Shown in pieces: positions 11,229 through 19,570 of a stretch of 64,000 nucleotides of DNA (its first letter is position 1; each line of letters begins with the position of its first letter). The notes beneath the pieces were generated by a model. The model did not search any database, had not been told where the DNA came from, and was given only the letters and a program-made list of their open reading frames with translations. Source of the stretch: an uncultured Bacteroidota bacterium (lineage in GTDB: Bacteria > Bacteroidota > Bacteroidia > Bacteroidales > P3); assembly GCA_900545215.1 (NCBI GenBank), contig UQXW01000005.1:1-64000 (forward strand), written 5' to 3'. The position numbers and the translations under genes were made by a program.

Positions 11229-12791
11229 ATGTTCAAGAAAGTACCTCACACTTACGTCATCATTTTTTCTCTGATAGTACTTGCCGCCGTTGCAACGTGG
11301 TTCGTACCCTCCGGGGAGTTCGCAAGAAAAAGCATAACCACTGAATCGGGCAAGACAATCAACCAAATCGTTCCCGGTTCTTATACTCACGTGGAGCAAT
11401 CTCCACAGACATGGGAAATAATGTCCGCTTTCTTCAAGGGATTTCAGAAAGCCCCCGGCATAATAGCCTTTCTACTCATATTGGGCGGTGCTTTTTGGAT
11501 TTTGAACGAGACAAAGGCGATAGATATGGGCGTTCAGACATTTTTGAACAAGTCTGGTAAATTGGAAAGATACCGTTTGTTCAAAGCCATAGGAGTGAAT
11601 AACCTGATAATAGTCTGCATAATGGTCATGTTCTCGCTATTCGGAGCCATATTCGGCATGAGCGAGGAGACGATAGCCTTTGTGGTCATCTTCGTTCCTC
11701 TTGCAATATCCATGGGGTATGATTCCATAACAGGCGTATGCCTCTGCTTTTTGGCGGCAGGCTTGGGCTTTGCAGGCTGTGTGCTTAACCCTTTTACATT
11801 AGGCATAGCCCAAGACATAGCAGGCATAAAGATGTTCTCGGGAATAGAATACAGAGTGGTGATGTGGTTTATCATAACATTTATAGGCATAAGCTTTGTG
11901 TTGTGGTACGCAAACAGAGTGAAGAAGAACCCTACAAAGTCCATAATGTACGAAGAGGATAAATTTTGGAGAGACAATCAGGCGGCGGCAACGAAGATAG
12001 AAGCGGTGAAAGCCTCCAAAACATGTTGGATTGCTTATTTCGCAACGTTGATTGTTCAAATCATATTCTGCATTACGACACAAAGCCCGGCTCTTATAAT
12101 CACAACTGTTTTGTTTGCGGTTGTTTGTTGGTTCATGATAAAGAAATCCATGCAGATGTTCTCTTTGTCCGTATTGATTTTCACCATAGCTTACCTTGTC
12201 ATAGGCGTTATGGCATTCGATTGGGGATTCGAGCAAATCGCAGCTTTGTTCTTTACCATGGCAATAGTCAGCGGAATGGTTTTGGGAAAGAATGCGAGCG
12301 ATATAGCGAAGTTGTTCATAGCCGGAGCGAAGGATATGCTTTCTGCGGCTTTGGTCGTCGGCTTGGCTTCCGGCATAATAGTGATTTTGGAAGACGGAAG
12401 AATAATAGATACTTTCCTTAACTCGCTTGCGGCAAGCATATCCGGCAGCGGAAAAGTGGGGGCATTGAGCATAATGTACGGTTTCCAATCCGTGTTAAAC
12501 GCAATCATCACTTCCGGAACGGCAAAGGCTGCAATGTTGATGCCGATGTTTTCAGAGATAGCGGGCATGAGCGGTATCTCTCTTCAATCCGCCGTAACGG
12601 CATTTCATATAGGAGACGGCTTTACCAACCTCATAACTCCTACATCGGGAGTTTTGATAGCGGTTTTGGGGCTTGCAAGGATACCATACGCCAAATGGGT
12701 GAAATTCTCTTGGAAGTTCATTTGGGCAATGGTCGTTTTGGGGTGGTTATTGTTGATTCCGACGGTTACGATGAACCTACCTGATTTTTGA
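11229..12791 (+). CDS. YfcC family transporter (C4-dicarboxylate/arginine-type carrier)
   Basis: This is a polytopic inner-membrane carrier of 520 residues with about 12 hydrophobic segments. The start, with TWFVPSGEFAR, and the conserved GMSEETIAF segment place it in the YfcC branch of the anaerobic C4-dicarboxylate carrier superfamily. Members are often annotated as basic amino-acid or short-peptide carriers, and the substrate cannot be read from the sequence. The ATG lies one base after the lnt stop codon, so the two genes are co-transcribed. Confidence 0.85.
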   Translation: MFKKVPHTYVIIFSLIVLAAVATWFVPSGEFARKSITTESGKTINQIVPGSYTHVEQSPQTWEIMSAFFKGFQKAPGIIAFLLILGGAFWILNETKAIDMGVQTFLNKSGKLERYRLFKAIGVNNLIIVCIMVMFSLFGAIFGMSEETIAFVVIFVPLAISMGYDSITGVCLCFLAAGLGFAGCVLNPFTLGIAQDIAGIKMFSGIEYRVVMWFIITFIGISFVLWYANRVKKNPTKSIMYEEDKFWRDNQAAATKIEAVKASKTCWIAYFATLIVQIIFCITTQSPALIITTVLFAVVCWFMIKKSMQMFSLSVLIFTIAYLVIGVMAFDWGFEQIAALFFTMAIVSGMVLGKNASDIAKLFIAGAKDMLSAALVVGLASGIIVILEDGRIIDTFLNSLAASISGSGKVGALSIMYGFQSVLNAIITSGTAKAAMLMPMFSEIAGMSGISLQSAVTAFHIGDGFTNLITPTSGVLIAVLGLARIPYAKWVKFSWKFIWAMVVLGWLLLIPTVTMNLPDF

Positions 12792-12861
12792 AAAAGGCAG
12801 AAAGAATAAGTGGGAGGCTCGATTGAAGAAGAATTGGGGTGATTATCAAATTCGGAATAAG

Positions 12862-13602
12862 ATGATAAGAAAATATTTGTTGGTATTGTGTTGCTTGATT
12901 GCCTGCAAGGCTGCGTCGGCACAGGAAGTCGGAAAGAGAAGTTGCTTGTCGGAAGGAGCATATTCTTTCGGCTTTCGATTGGGATTGGAGAAACGCAGTG
13001 TGGAAAACGATATGTTGTTGACGATTGCAGATATAGAAAAGTCCGAGCAGCTTAAATATGATTTGGCTTTAAGCGGTAGTTGGTTCGTCATGGATTATAC
13101 CGCATTGAATTGCAAAATTGCTTACGGTTTTTCGGATTCGGAGAATGTCATAGAAGCAAAGATTTTGGATTTGGTCATAGGTGCGGAGAATTACAGCACA
13201 AGCACAGCTTCATCTTCTTTTACGGTTGCGGCAGGTGTGAAGAATTTCATTCCGATAGGAAGTTCGGAAAGATTTTATGTGTTCAACGAAAGTAACGTTT
13301 CGTACTGTCATTACAGCAGTCTGACAAGAGATGTTTACAATCGGGGCGATAAAATCCATAAGATACACCGAAAAGGGAATACGGTAAGCCTTGCACTTTC
13401 TCCCGGAGTGATGTATTTTCTTACGAATAAGCTTGCTTTTGAGTTTGCTTTGAATCCTGTAATTCTTTCTTTCTCTCATGAGAATACATTGAAGGACGGA
13501 ACGATAGAAGGTAGCGATACGAATTTTTGCTTGGACTTGAAGATAAATCCTTTCAACCTCTATTTTGGTTTTTCTTTCTTTTTCGATAACCGTAACAAAT
13601 AG
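12862..13602 (+). CDS. Putative outer-membrane beta-barrel protein
   Basis: I do not recognise a named family. The 246-residue product has a signal peptide (IRKYLLVLCCLIACKAASAQ) and alternating-polarity strands ending in an aromatic-rich stretch (NPFNLYFGFSFFF). This is the pattern of a small outer-membrane barrel. The ATG at 12862 was chosen because it begins directly at the signal peptide; an upstream ATG would add 13 polar residues. It precedes the PCMD lipoprotein gene by 9 bp, so the two surface proteins may be made together. Confidence 0.65.
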   Translation: MIRKYLLVLCCLIACKAASAQEVGKRSCLSEGAYSFGFRLGLEKRSVENDMLLTIADIEKSEQLKYDLALSGSWFVMDYTALNCKIAYGFSDSENVIEAKILDLVIGAENYSTSTASSSFTVAAGVKNFIPIGSSERFYVFNESNVSYCHYSSLTRDVYNRGDKIHKIHRKGNTVSLALSPGVMYFLTNKLAFEFALNPVILSFSHENTLKDGTIEGSDTNFCLDLKINPFNLYFGFSFFFDNRNK

Positions 13603-13611
13603 CCTGCAATC

Positions 13612-14838
13612 ATGAAGAAGTACTTGTATTTTGTTTTGAGCGTTCTGTTTTTTGCTTCCTGCATAGAAGACGATTACTATAAGCAATCGGATAATTGTAA
13701 CATCACAGCATTTGAAATAGAGGGGCAACTCGCTTGCAATATGGAAGACAGAGACGGCGTGGGTTATATATCGGTTCAAATGCCTGTGGATTATGATTTG
13801 AGTAATTTGAGAGTGCTGAGAGCGGAACTGAGTCCGCTTGCCCGATTTGAAAGAGATGTTTTTTTGATAAGAGATTTTTCCGAGACGGTTACGGCGAAGG
13901 TCGTTGCAGAGGACGGTAAGAACAATAAAATATGGTATATAGAAGTATCGAAAGCTCAAAGCAACAAACAACTTGCGTATTCCGACATGAAGCAATGGTC
14001 AATAGCAACGGAAGAAGACGGAACCGTCATAAGCATAGGCGGAAAGTATGCTTACTTTCCGGGAGAACAAGGTAAGTATTCGCCTTGGCAGCATGCGGCA
14101 AGAGCGAACAAACTCAACGGTTTTTTCTCCGTCAACCCTCAACCTTCTAATGAAAACAGCGAATATGCGAGAATGGAAACCAAGGCTTACCCTGCCGGCA
14201 ACATGGTGAACTCCGGCATAGTTACAGGGGCTTTGTTTACAGGTAAGTTTTGCTTTGATTCCAGACACCTGCCTGTCGTGGGCAGCGATCCCAATCCTCG
14301 AAAACTTGTAAACCTCGGTGTGAGATTCGAATACAGACCTACGGCGGTGCGGTTTAAGATGAGGTATTTCCCGGGTGCTGTTATGAAAGACGGTAAGGGT
14401 AAGGTGATTTATGAAAACGACAAGGAAAATCGTCCGCACAGGGATTCGTGCGACATATACTTCCTTTTGCAAAACAGAGATGAAGACCCTGATGTGTTTT
14501 ACAGAGTTGCAACGGCGTGGATGAGGATAGGGGATACAGTGGGTGCCGATGGGTTCGTATCCATGACCATACCATTTATATATGGAGAGCCTGACGTTTC
14601 GATTATTGCGGAGAAACCGTACATGGGAATAGGCGGTGTCAGAGGTGAAGTTAGCTTTTATCGCTTTACTTACAACGGAACGGATTACGATAAGCGGCTT
14701 ATGCAGGACAAATATGCACCTTCGACAATGAATCCCGACCATATAATAGGTTTGTTCAGTGCAAGTGCTTACGGAGACTTGTTTTGGGGTGCTCCGGGTT
14801 CGACTTTGGACATAAAAGACGTGGAATTGGTGTATTGA
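13612..14838 (+). CDS. PCMD domain lipoprotein
   Basis: A lipobox (FFASC, Cys at residue 17) marks an exported lipoprotein. The N-terminal 100 residues form an Ig-like DUF (ITAFEIEGQ...IWYIEVSKAQ). The rest, from about residue 130, has the signatures of the putative carbohydrate-metabolism domain PCMD (SEYARMETKAYPAGN, GIVTGALFTGKF, LGVRFEYRP, SCDIYFLLQNR). Such proteins are common on Bacteroidota surfaces next to barrel proteins, as here. The exact ligand or substrate is unknown. Confidence 0.82.
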   Translation: MKKYLYFVLSVLFFASCIEDDYYKQSDNCNITAFEIEGQLACNMEDRDGVGYISVQMPVDYDLSNLRVLRAELSPLARFERDVFLIRDFSETVTAKVVAEDGKNNKIWYIEVSKAQSNKQLAYSDMKQWSIATEEDGTVISIGGKYAYFPGEQGKYSPWQHAARANKLNGFFSVNPQPSNENSEYARMETKAYPAGNMVNSGIVTGALFTGKFCFDSRHLPVVGSDPNPRKLVNLGVRFEYRPTAVRFKMRYFPGAVMKDGKGKVIYENDKENRPHRDSCDIYFLLQNRDEDPDVFYRVATAWMRIGDTVGADGFVSMTIPFIYGEPDVSIIAEKPYMGIGGVRGEVSFYRFTYNGTDYDKRLMQDKYAPSTMNPDHIIGLFSASAYGDLFWGAPGSTLDIKDVELVY

Positions 14839-14870
14839 TACGATATTTTGCAAATGCGTATCGGTACTTC

Positions 14871-14900
14871 TTTGTGCTATTCGTTTTTTTCGTATATTTG
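14871..14900 (+). promoter_or_regulatory. Promoter of the fibronectin-like surface protein gene
   Basis: TTTG at 14871-14874, 18 bp, then TATATTTG at 14893-14900, lying 52 bp before the start codon. Confidence 0.75.
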
Positions 14901-14951
14901 CACCTGCGTATTCGGATGATACAAAGCTGACACATAAAAACAAATGAAGAG

Positions 14952-16451
14952 ATGAAGAGATATTTACCACTATTGGTTGTGATGTTTGCCTTTTGCACTG
15001 GTGTATTTGGGCAGAATCCGACGATTACAATGGACAGTACGGTTAATGTTACGGCATTGGGTGCCAAGTTGTGGGGTACTCTTGTCAGTAAAGGTAATTG
15101 GTCTGTTAACGGAAAAGGCTTTGTGTATTCCACAAACCCGCTCCCTACCAAAGAGAACGGAACTATGAAAGCCGTTTCGGGCAATAATATTGGCAAATTC
15201 TATACAAGCGTTACCAATCTCGTCCCTTCCACGACTTATTATGTGAGATCATACGTCAAAAAAGGCACGGGAACGAACGCAGATACTGTTTATTCTTCCA
15301 ATGTCGTGAGTTTCCAGACGCTTCCCGTCGTTCCGCCGACTCTGACCACTCCTTTGGTTTCGGAAATCGGTCTTACGGAAGCGACTTTCACTGGCGAGAT
15401 AACAGATAAAGGAGATGCAACATTGCAAATGGATAAAGGCTTTTGTTACGGGCTCAATCAAAATCCCACATACTATGACACAAAGGTCAAAGTCGGCGGA
15501 AGTGCATCGCCTTTGCCTTATACCATGACGAAAAACGTTGAAAACCTTTTGTCGGGAGCAACATATTACGTACGCTCTTACGCTGTCGTGAAATATGGAA
15601 CGACTTACGATACCGTCTATTCCAATCAGGTCAGTTTCATGACCCAACATGCTTGCGGAAATCCTCCTTACGGAGTTACGATATCGGAGATAGATGTATC
15701 CGAGGCAAGGATAAATTTCGAGAAAGCTTTGGGACAGGCTCATTGGGAGGTTGATTATGGTTTCGCAGGACATACTGCGGGAGAGGGAACTTTGGTTAGG
15801 ACAGACGATACAACGATTTTGATTAGTAATTTGGAGGGAGGTCGTTCTTATTCGGTCTTTGTTCGAGCGGTGTGTGGTAATTTGTATAGCGAATGGTCGG
15901 ATATAAGGACGTTTACGACCATTGCGCCGCCATGTGCTGCTGTAAGCGGAATACATACAAGCGAAACAGGTTATTCTTCCGCCAAAATAGAATGGACACC
16001 CGGCAGCATGAGCCAAACGGTTTGGGAAGTGGCGTTTGCGAAAGCAAACGAGACGTTGTCGGAATCGGGAGTGATGATAGAGGGAAGCCCGATGTTTTCT
16101 CCGATAGGCTTAACGCCGCAAACGGAATACAAATTGAAGATAAGGGCAGTGTGTGGCGAATTTATGAGCGAGTGGAGCGATGAATTTACTTTCAATACCA
16201 TACAACAGGGATTGGAAGAGGTGGATATGAAGTCCATAAACATATATCCGAATCCGACAATAGGAACAGTAAAGTTCGAGAATAACGGTCTGAAAGTTCG
16301 CAATATCGAAATCAGCGACGCTTACGGAAGAGTGATATACAGAAACAATGAACTACCTCTTTCATTCGATTTCAAAGATAGAAAAGGCGTATTCTTCATT
16401 CTAATGGAGACGGAAACAGGACAGCAGATAGAAAAAATCATAGTACAGTAA
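14952..16451 (+). CDS. Fibronectin type III-like protein with T9SS type A sorting domain
   Basis: The 499-residue secreted protein has a signal peptide (LPLLVVMFAFCTGVFG-Q). Four or five Ig/fibronectin-like modules follow; the first two share the pattern ATTYYVRSYVKKGTGTNADTVYS versus GATYYVRSYAVVKYGTTYDTVYS, the later ones RSYSVFVRAVCG and TEYKLKIRAVCG. A C-terminal sorting domain from about residue 425 contains YPNPTIGTVKF, GRVIY and GVFFILMETETGQ, ending in KIIVQ. That domain directs export through the type IX secretion system and attachment to the cell surface. It has its own promoter and lies 16 bp before exbB. Confidence 0.88.
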   Translation: MKRYLPLLVVMFAFCTGVFGQNPTITMDSTVNVTALGAKLWGTLVSKGNWSVNGKGFVYSTNPLPTKENGTMKAVSGNNIGKFYTSVTNLVPSTTYYVRSYVKKGTGTNADTVYSSNVVSFQTLPVVPPTLTTPLVSEIGLTEATFTGEITDKGDATLQMDKGFCYGLNQNPTYYDTKVKVGGSASPLPYTMTKNVENLLSGATYYVRSYAVVKYGTTYDTVYSNQVSFMTQHACGNPPYGVTISEIDVSEARINFEKALGQAHWEVDYGFAGHTAGEGTLVRTDDTTILISNLEGGRSYSVFVRAVCGNLYSEWSDIRTFTTIAPPCAAVSGIHTSETGYSSAKIEWTPGSMSQTVWEVAFAKANETLSESGVMIEGSPMFSPIGLTPQTEYKLKIRAVCGEFMSEWSDEFTFNTIQQGLEEVDMKSINIYPNPTIGTVKFENNGLKVRNIEISDAYGRVIYRNNELPLSFDFKDRKGVFFILMETETGQQIEKIIVQ

Positions 16452-16467
16452 CAAAAAATTTTATCAG

Positions 16468-17163
16468 ATGTTAGCAGACATACTTTTGCAAGTACAGCAA
16501 GCCGGTGCAGAGGTGGCGACTCAAGCGGCGGAAACGACAGCCAAATTGAACGTATTCTCTTTGGCGGTAAAGGGAGGTTGGATAATGATTGTCCTTGCCA
16601 TCGTATCGATAGTTGCAGTGTATATCTTCGTTGAAAGATACCTTGCCTTGAATAAGGCACTCAAAGAGGACGGGAACTTCATGGATAACGTCAAAGACTG
16701 CATACACAAAGGCGATTTGCAAGGAGCCAAAAGATTAACGGACAATAACGACAGTCCGATAGGCAGAATGATAGGTAAAGGATTGTCAAGATTGGGCAGA
16801 CCTTTGAATGATATTAACCAAGCAATAGAAAATGTCGGTAAATTGGAGGTCGCAAGGTTGGAAAACGGCGTTTCCATGGTCGGAACCATAGCAGCGTTGG
16901 GACCATCGCTCGGTTTCTTGGGAACGGTTACCGGTATGGTGAAAGCCTTCTTCGATATGAGTACGGCAGGAAACAACATCGACATACAACTTCTTTCAAG
17001 CGGTATATACGAAGCAATGGTTACCACCGTCGGAGGCTTGATTGTCGGAATTATTGCTAATTTCCTTTATAGCATATTGGTCGGAAAGATAAATAAGATA
17101 GTGTTTATGTTGGAGGCAAGGACGATGGAGTTCATGGACTTGCTGCACGAACCTGCCCAATAG
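16468..17163 (+). CDS. exbB: MotA/TolQ/ExbB proton-channel family protein
   Basis: ExbB forms the inner-membrane proton channel that powers TonB. The 231-residue protein has a hydrophobic helix near residues 31-53, a cytoplasmic domain, and two further helices in the conserved region (GTIAALGPSLGFLGTVTGMVKAF, then TTVGGLIVGIIANFLYSILV). The GxxGTVxGM motif is typical of the family. It heads exbB-exbD-tonB with a 7-bp gap to exbD. The energised receptor may be the TonB receptor at 48 kb, though other receptors are likely elsewhere. Confidence 0.93.
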   Translation: MLADILLQVQQAGAEVATQAAETTAKLNVFSLAVKGGWIMIVLAIVSIVAVYIFVERYLALNKALKEDGNFMDNVKDCIHKGDLQGAKRLTDNNDSPIGRMIGKGLSRLGRPLNDINQAIENVGKLEVARLENGVSMVGTIAALGPSLGFLGTVTGMVKAFFDMSTAGNNIDIQLLSSGIYEAMVTTVGGLIVGIIANFLYSILVGKINKIVFMLEARTMEFMDLLHEPAQ

Positions 17164-17170
17164 AGATTTT

Positions 17171-17584
17171 ATGATACAGACAAGGAATAAAATCGACCCG
17201 AATTTCAATTCGGCTTCCATGTCGGACTTAGTCTTTCTTTTGTTGATATTCTTTATGCTTACTTCAACGCTGATAAGTCCGAACGCAATAAAGTTACTTC
17301 TGCCCAAAAGCACGAGTGGTCAAACCATGGCGAAGCAAAACGTCACGGTTTCGATAGATGAGAACAATCATTTCTTCGTTGAGAACAATGAAGTGAGCGA
17401 AGCGGAATTATCTAATGTGATTGGGGCTTTATTGAACGGTGTTGATGATGGAACGGTCAAGCTTCACTCCGATGCAAGCGTCGCCGTGCAATATGTTGTT
17501 ACCGTAATAGACGCCGTCAACAAAGTGAACGCTCGGCAGGGAAAGAAACACAAGGTGATTTTAGCCACAGAAGCTGTTAAATGA
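17171..17584 (+). CDS. exbD: ExbD/TolR family biopolymer transport protein
   Basis: This partner of ExbB anchors in the inner membrane by one helix (residues 18-37, DLVFLLLIFFMLTSTLI) and exposes a small periplasmic domain. The Asp at the start of that helix (MSDLVFLLLIFFM) is the proton-carrying residue of the family. The 137-residue length is normal. Its end overlaps the tonB start by 4 bp (ATGA), which suggests translational coupling. Confidence 0.93.
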   Translation: MIQTRNKIDPNFNSASMSDLVFLLLIFFMLTSTLISPNAIKLLLPKSTSGQTMAKQNVTVSIDENNHFFVENNEVSEAELSNVIGALLNGVDDGTVKLHSDASVAVQYVVTVIDAVNKVNARQGKKHKVILATEAVK

Positions 17585-18321
17585 TGGACTTCCATAATAA
17601 TGATACCAAAAGAAAATTGATAGGAATCGGCTCGACCGTGTTCATTCACGGTTTGGCAGTGGTTCTTCTTTTGGTTCTCGGACTGCGATACCCCGATCCG
17701 CCTCCTGCCGAAATAGGAGTGGAGATGGATACCGACATGTTAAGCGATATAGGAACGGATACCGATAATGCTGCCGAGGGTGGCGAAGAAGCATTTTCAA
17801 AGAATAACAGTTCTTCCGATGAAAACAGTGCGGTAACTCAGGATACGGAAGAAACAAAGGTCGTAAGCAGGAACAGCAAAAACAGAAAAGACAACAAAAA
17901 GAAGCCTGCTGCAAAAGATATAGATGAAAATACCAAACCCAATATAGACCCTAATGCATTGTTTAAGGGAGGTAAGGTAAACAAAGGCACCGGCGGAAAT
18001 TCCGGAGAGGGGAACGGTAGCGGTAAAGGCAGTGGCGGAGAAGGCAAAGGCAGCGGTGCATCGTTTTCTTTGGGAGACAGAGGAGCCAAATCCTTAGGTA
18101 AACCGAACTCTTCGACGCCGGAAACAGGTAATGTGGTCGTTGAAATAAAGGTTGACCAAGAAGGAAACGTCATTTCGGCGAAAGGGGGTGCAAGAGGAAC
18201 CACTTTATGGGATAGCAACCTTTGGAGACGTTGCGAACAGGCTGCAAGAAAATCCAAATTCGCCGCAGACCCCGATGCTCCCGAAGTTCAGAAGGGTACA
18301 ATCACCTACAAATTCAGATAA
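17581..18321 (+). CDS. tonB: TonB family energy transducer
   Basis: The 246-residue protein has one N-terminal transmembrane helix (about residues 16-36) with the His typical of TonB (TVFIHGLAVVLLLVLG). An acidic and Lys-rich linker and a Gly/Ser-rich stretch (GEGNGSGKGSGGEGKGSG) span the periplasm. The C-terminal TonB fold (NVVVEIKVDQEGNVI ... CEQAARKSKF ... GTITYKFR) contacts receptors. The linker lacks the Pro-Lys repeats of E. coli TonB. Together with exbB and exbD it completes an energising complex. Confidence 0.88.
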   Translation: MMDFHNNDTKRKLIGIGSTVFIHGLAVVLLLVLGLRYPDPPPAEIGVEMDTDMLSDIGTDTDNAAEGGEEAFSKNNSSSDENSAVTQDTEETKVVSRNSKNRKDNKKKPAAKDIDENTKPNIDPNALFKGGKVNKGTGGNSGEGNGSGKGSGGEGKGSGASFSLGDRGAKSLGKPNSSTPETGNVVVEIKVDQEGNVISAKGGARGTTLWDSNLWRRCEQAARKSKFAADPDAPEVQKGTITYKFR

Positions 18322-18346
18322 TATACCACCATAAAACAGTATCTCT

Positions 18347-19570
18347 ATGAGAATACTCCATACTTCCGACTTTCATATCGGAAAGAGGCTTTATTCATGC
18401 GAGAGACGGGAAGAACAGGAAGCTGTTCTTAAAGAATTATCGGACGTATGCCGCAGGGAGAATATCGATGTCGTTCTTGTGGCAGGCGATTTGTTCGATA
18501 ATTTCAATCCGTCGGTCGTTTCGATGAGTTTATTGTATGATTCCTTATGTGAGATTGCCGATGGAGGCAAACGTCCTGTCATCTCGATAGCCGGCAATCA
18601 CGATTCGCCAGACCGGATAGATATGCCGGATAGTTTCGCTCGCAAAAACGGCGTGTTTTTTCTTGGCAATTACGACAGTTTGCAGCAGGAAATCAGATTG
18701 AATGACAGAATTACAATAGAGAAAACGGCTCAAAATTATATGCAGTTGCGGTTTTCCGATTACGATTACCCTTTGCAACTCATCGTAACCCCTTTCGTGA
18801 ACGAGCAGAGGCTGAAAGAGAAATTCGATTTTGAAAACGAAGAAAGTATGTTGAGGGATTACTTGCAGCAGGTTTGGCAACAAACCGTGAAGACTTACGC
18901 AACGGAAAGAGGAGTCAAAGTTCTGATGACCCACCTTTTCGTTTTGAGGGACGAGAACGACACGACTCTCGAACCGGAAGACGAGAATGCCATAAACATA
19001 GGCGGATTGTCCGCAATATATGCCGATAACATACCTTCGGAAATCCAATATACCGCTCTCGGACACCTGCACCGCATGCAGAGAGTGGGAAAGAAGAACG
19101 TGTGGTACAGCGGCAGCCCTTTGGCATACAGTTTCAGCGAAGACGAACAGCAAAAATATTTTTTAATAGCAGACATAGAGCCGGAAAAAGAGCCTGTCAT
19201 CAAAAAGGTTTCTATACAAAGCGGCATCGCAATCAAGAACCTGACTGCCGAGAGTGTGGAAGAGGCTTTGAAAGTCCTGTCCGAGAACCAAGATTATTGG
19301 GTTCAGCTACGATTGATTACCGATAAAGCTATTTCATACGAGCAAAGCTCGCAACTGCATTCCGCCCATGGTCGTCTGCTTCAAATAATCCCCGAAATAA
19401 AATCCGAATCCATCGCAGGCAGGCAAAGAAGCAAAATTCTCGAACTGCAAGATAATCCCGTGGAATTGTTCGGAGAGTTCTACAAAAGTACTCATGGCGG
19501 TCAGGAACCCGATGAGGCTTTGACGGAACTGTTTCGTGAAGTAATGAATTGCAAGAATGAAACCCATTAA
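18347..19570 (+). CDS. sbcD: Exonuclease SbcD (Mre11-like nuclease subunit)
   Basis: SbcD is the metal-dependent nuclease of the SbcCD complex, which cuts hairpins and processes double-strand ends. All phosphoesterase motifs are visible: DFHIGK, VAGDLFDN, GNHDSPDR, LMTHLF and ALGHLHRMQ. At 407 residues it has normal length. It overlaps sbcC by 14 bp, the classic coupled arrangement. The ATG lies 25 bp after tonB, so it may be transcribed with the exb operon. Confidence 0.95.
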   Translation: MRILHTSDFHIGKRLYSCERREEQEAVLKELSDVCRRENIDVVLVAGDLFDNFNPSVVSMSLLYDSLCEIADGGKRPVISIAGNHDSPDRIDMPDSFARKNGVFFLGNYDSLQQEIRLNDRITIEKTAQNYMQLRFSDYDYPLQLIVTPFVNEQRLKEKFDFENEESMLRDYLQQVWQQTVKTYATERGVKVLMTHLFVLRDENDTTLEPEDENAINIGGLSAIYADNIPSEIQYTALGHLHRMQRVGKKNVWYSGSPLAYSFSEDEQQKYFLIADIEPEKEPVIKKVSIQSGIAIKNLTAESVEEALKVLSENQDYWVQLRLITDKAISYEQSSQLHSAHGRLLQIIPEIKSESIAGRQRSKILELQDNPVELFGEFYKSTHGGQEPDEALTELFREVMNCKNETH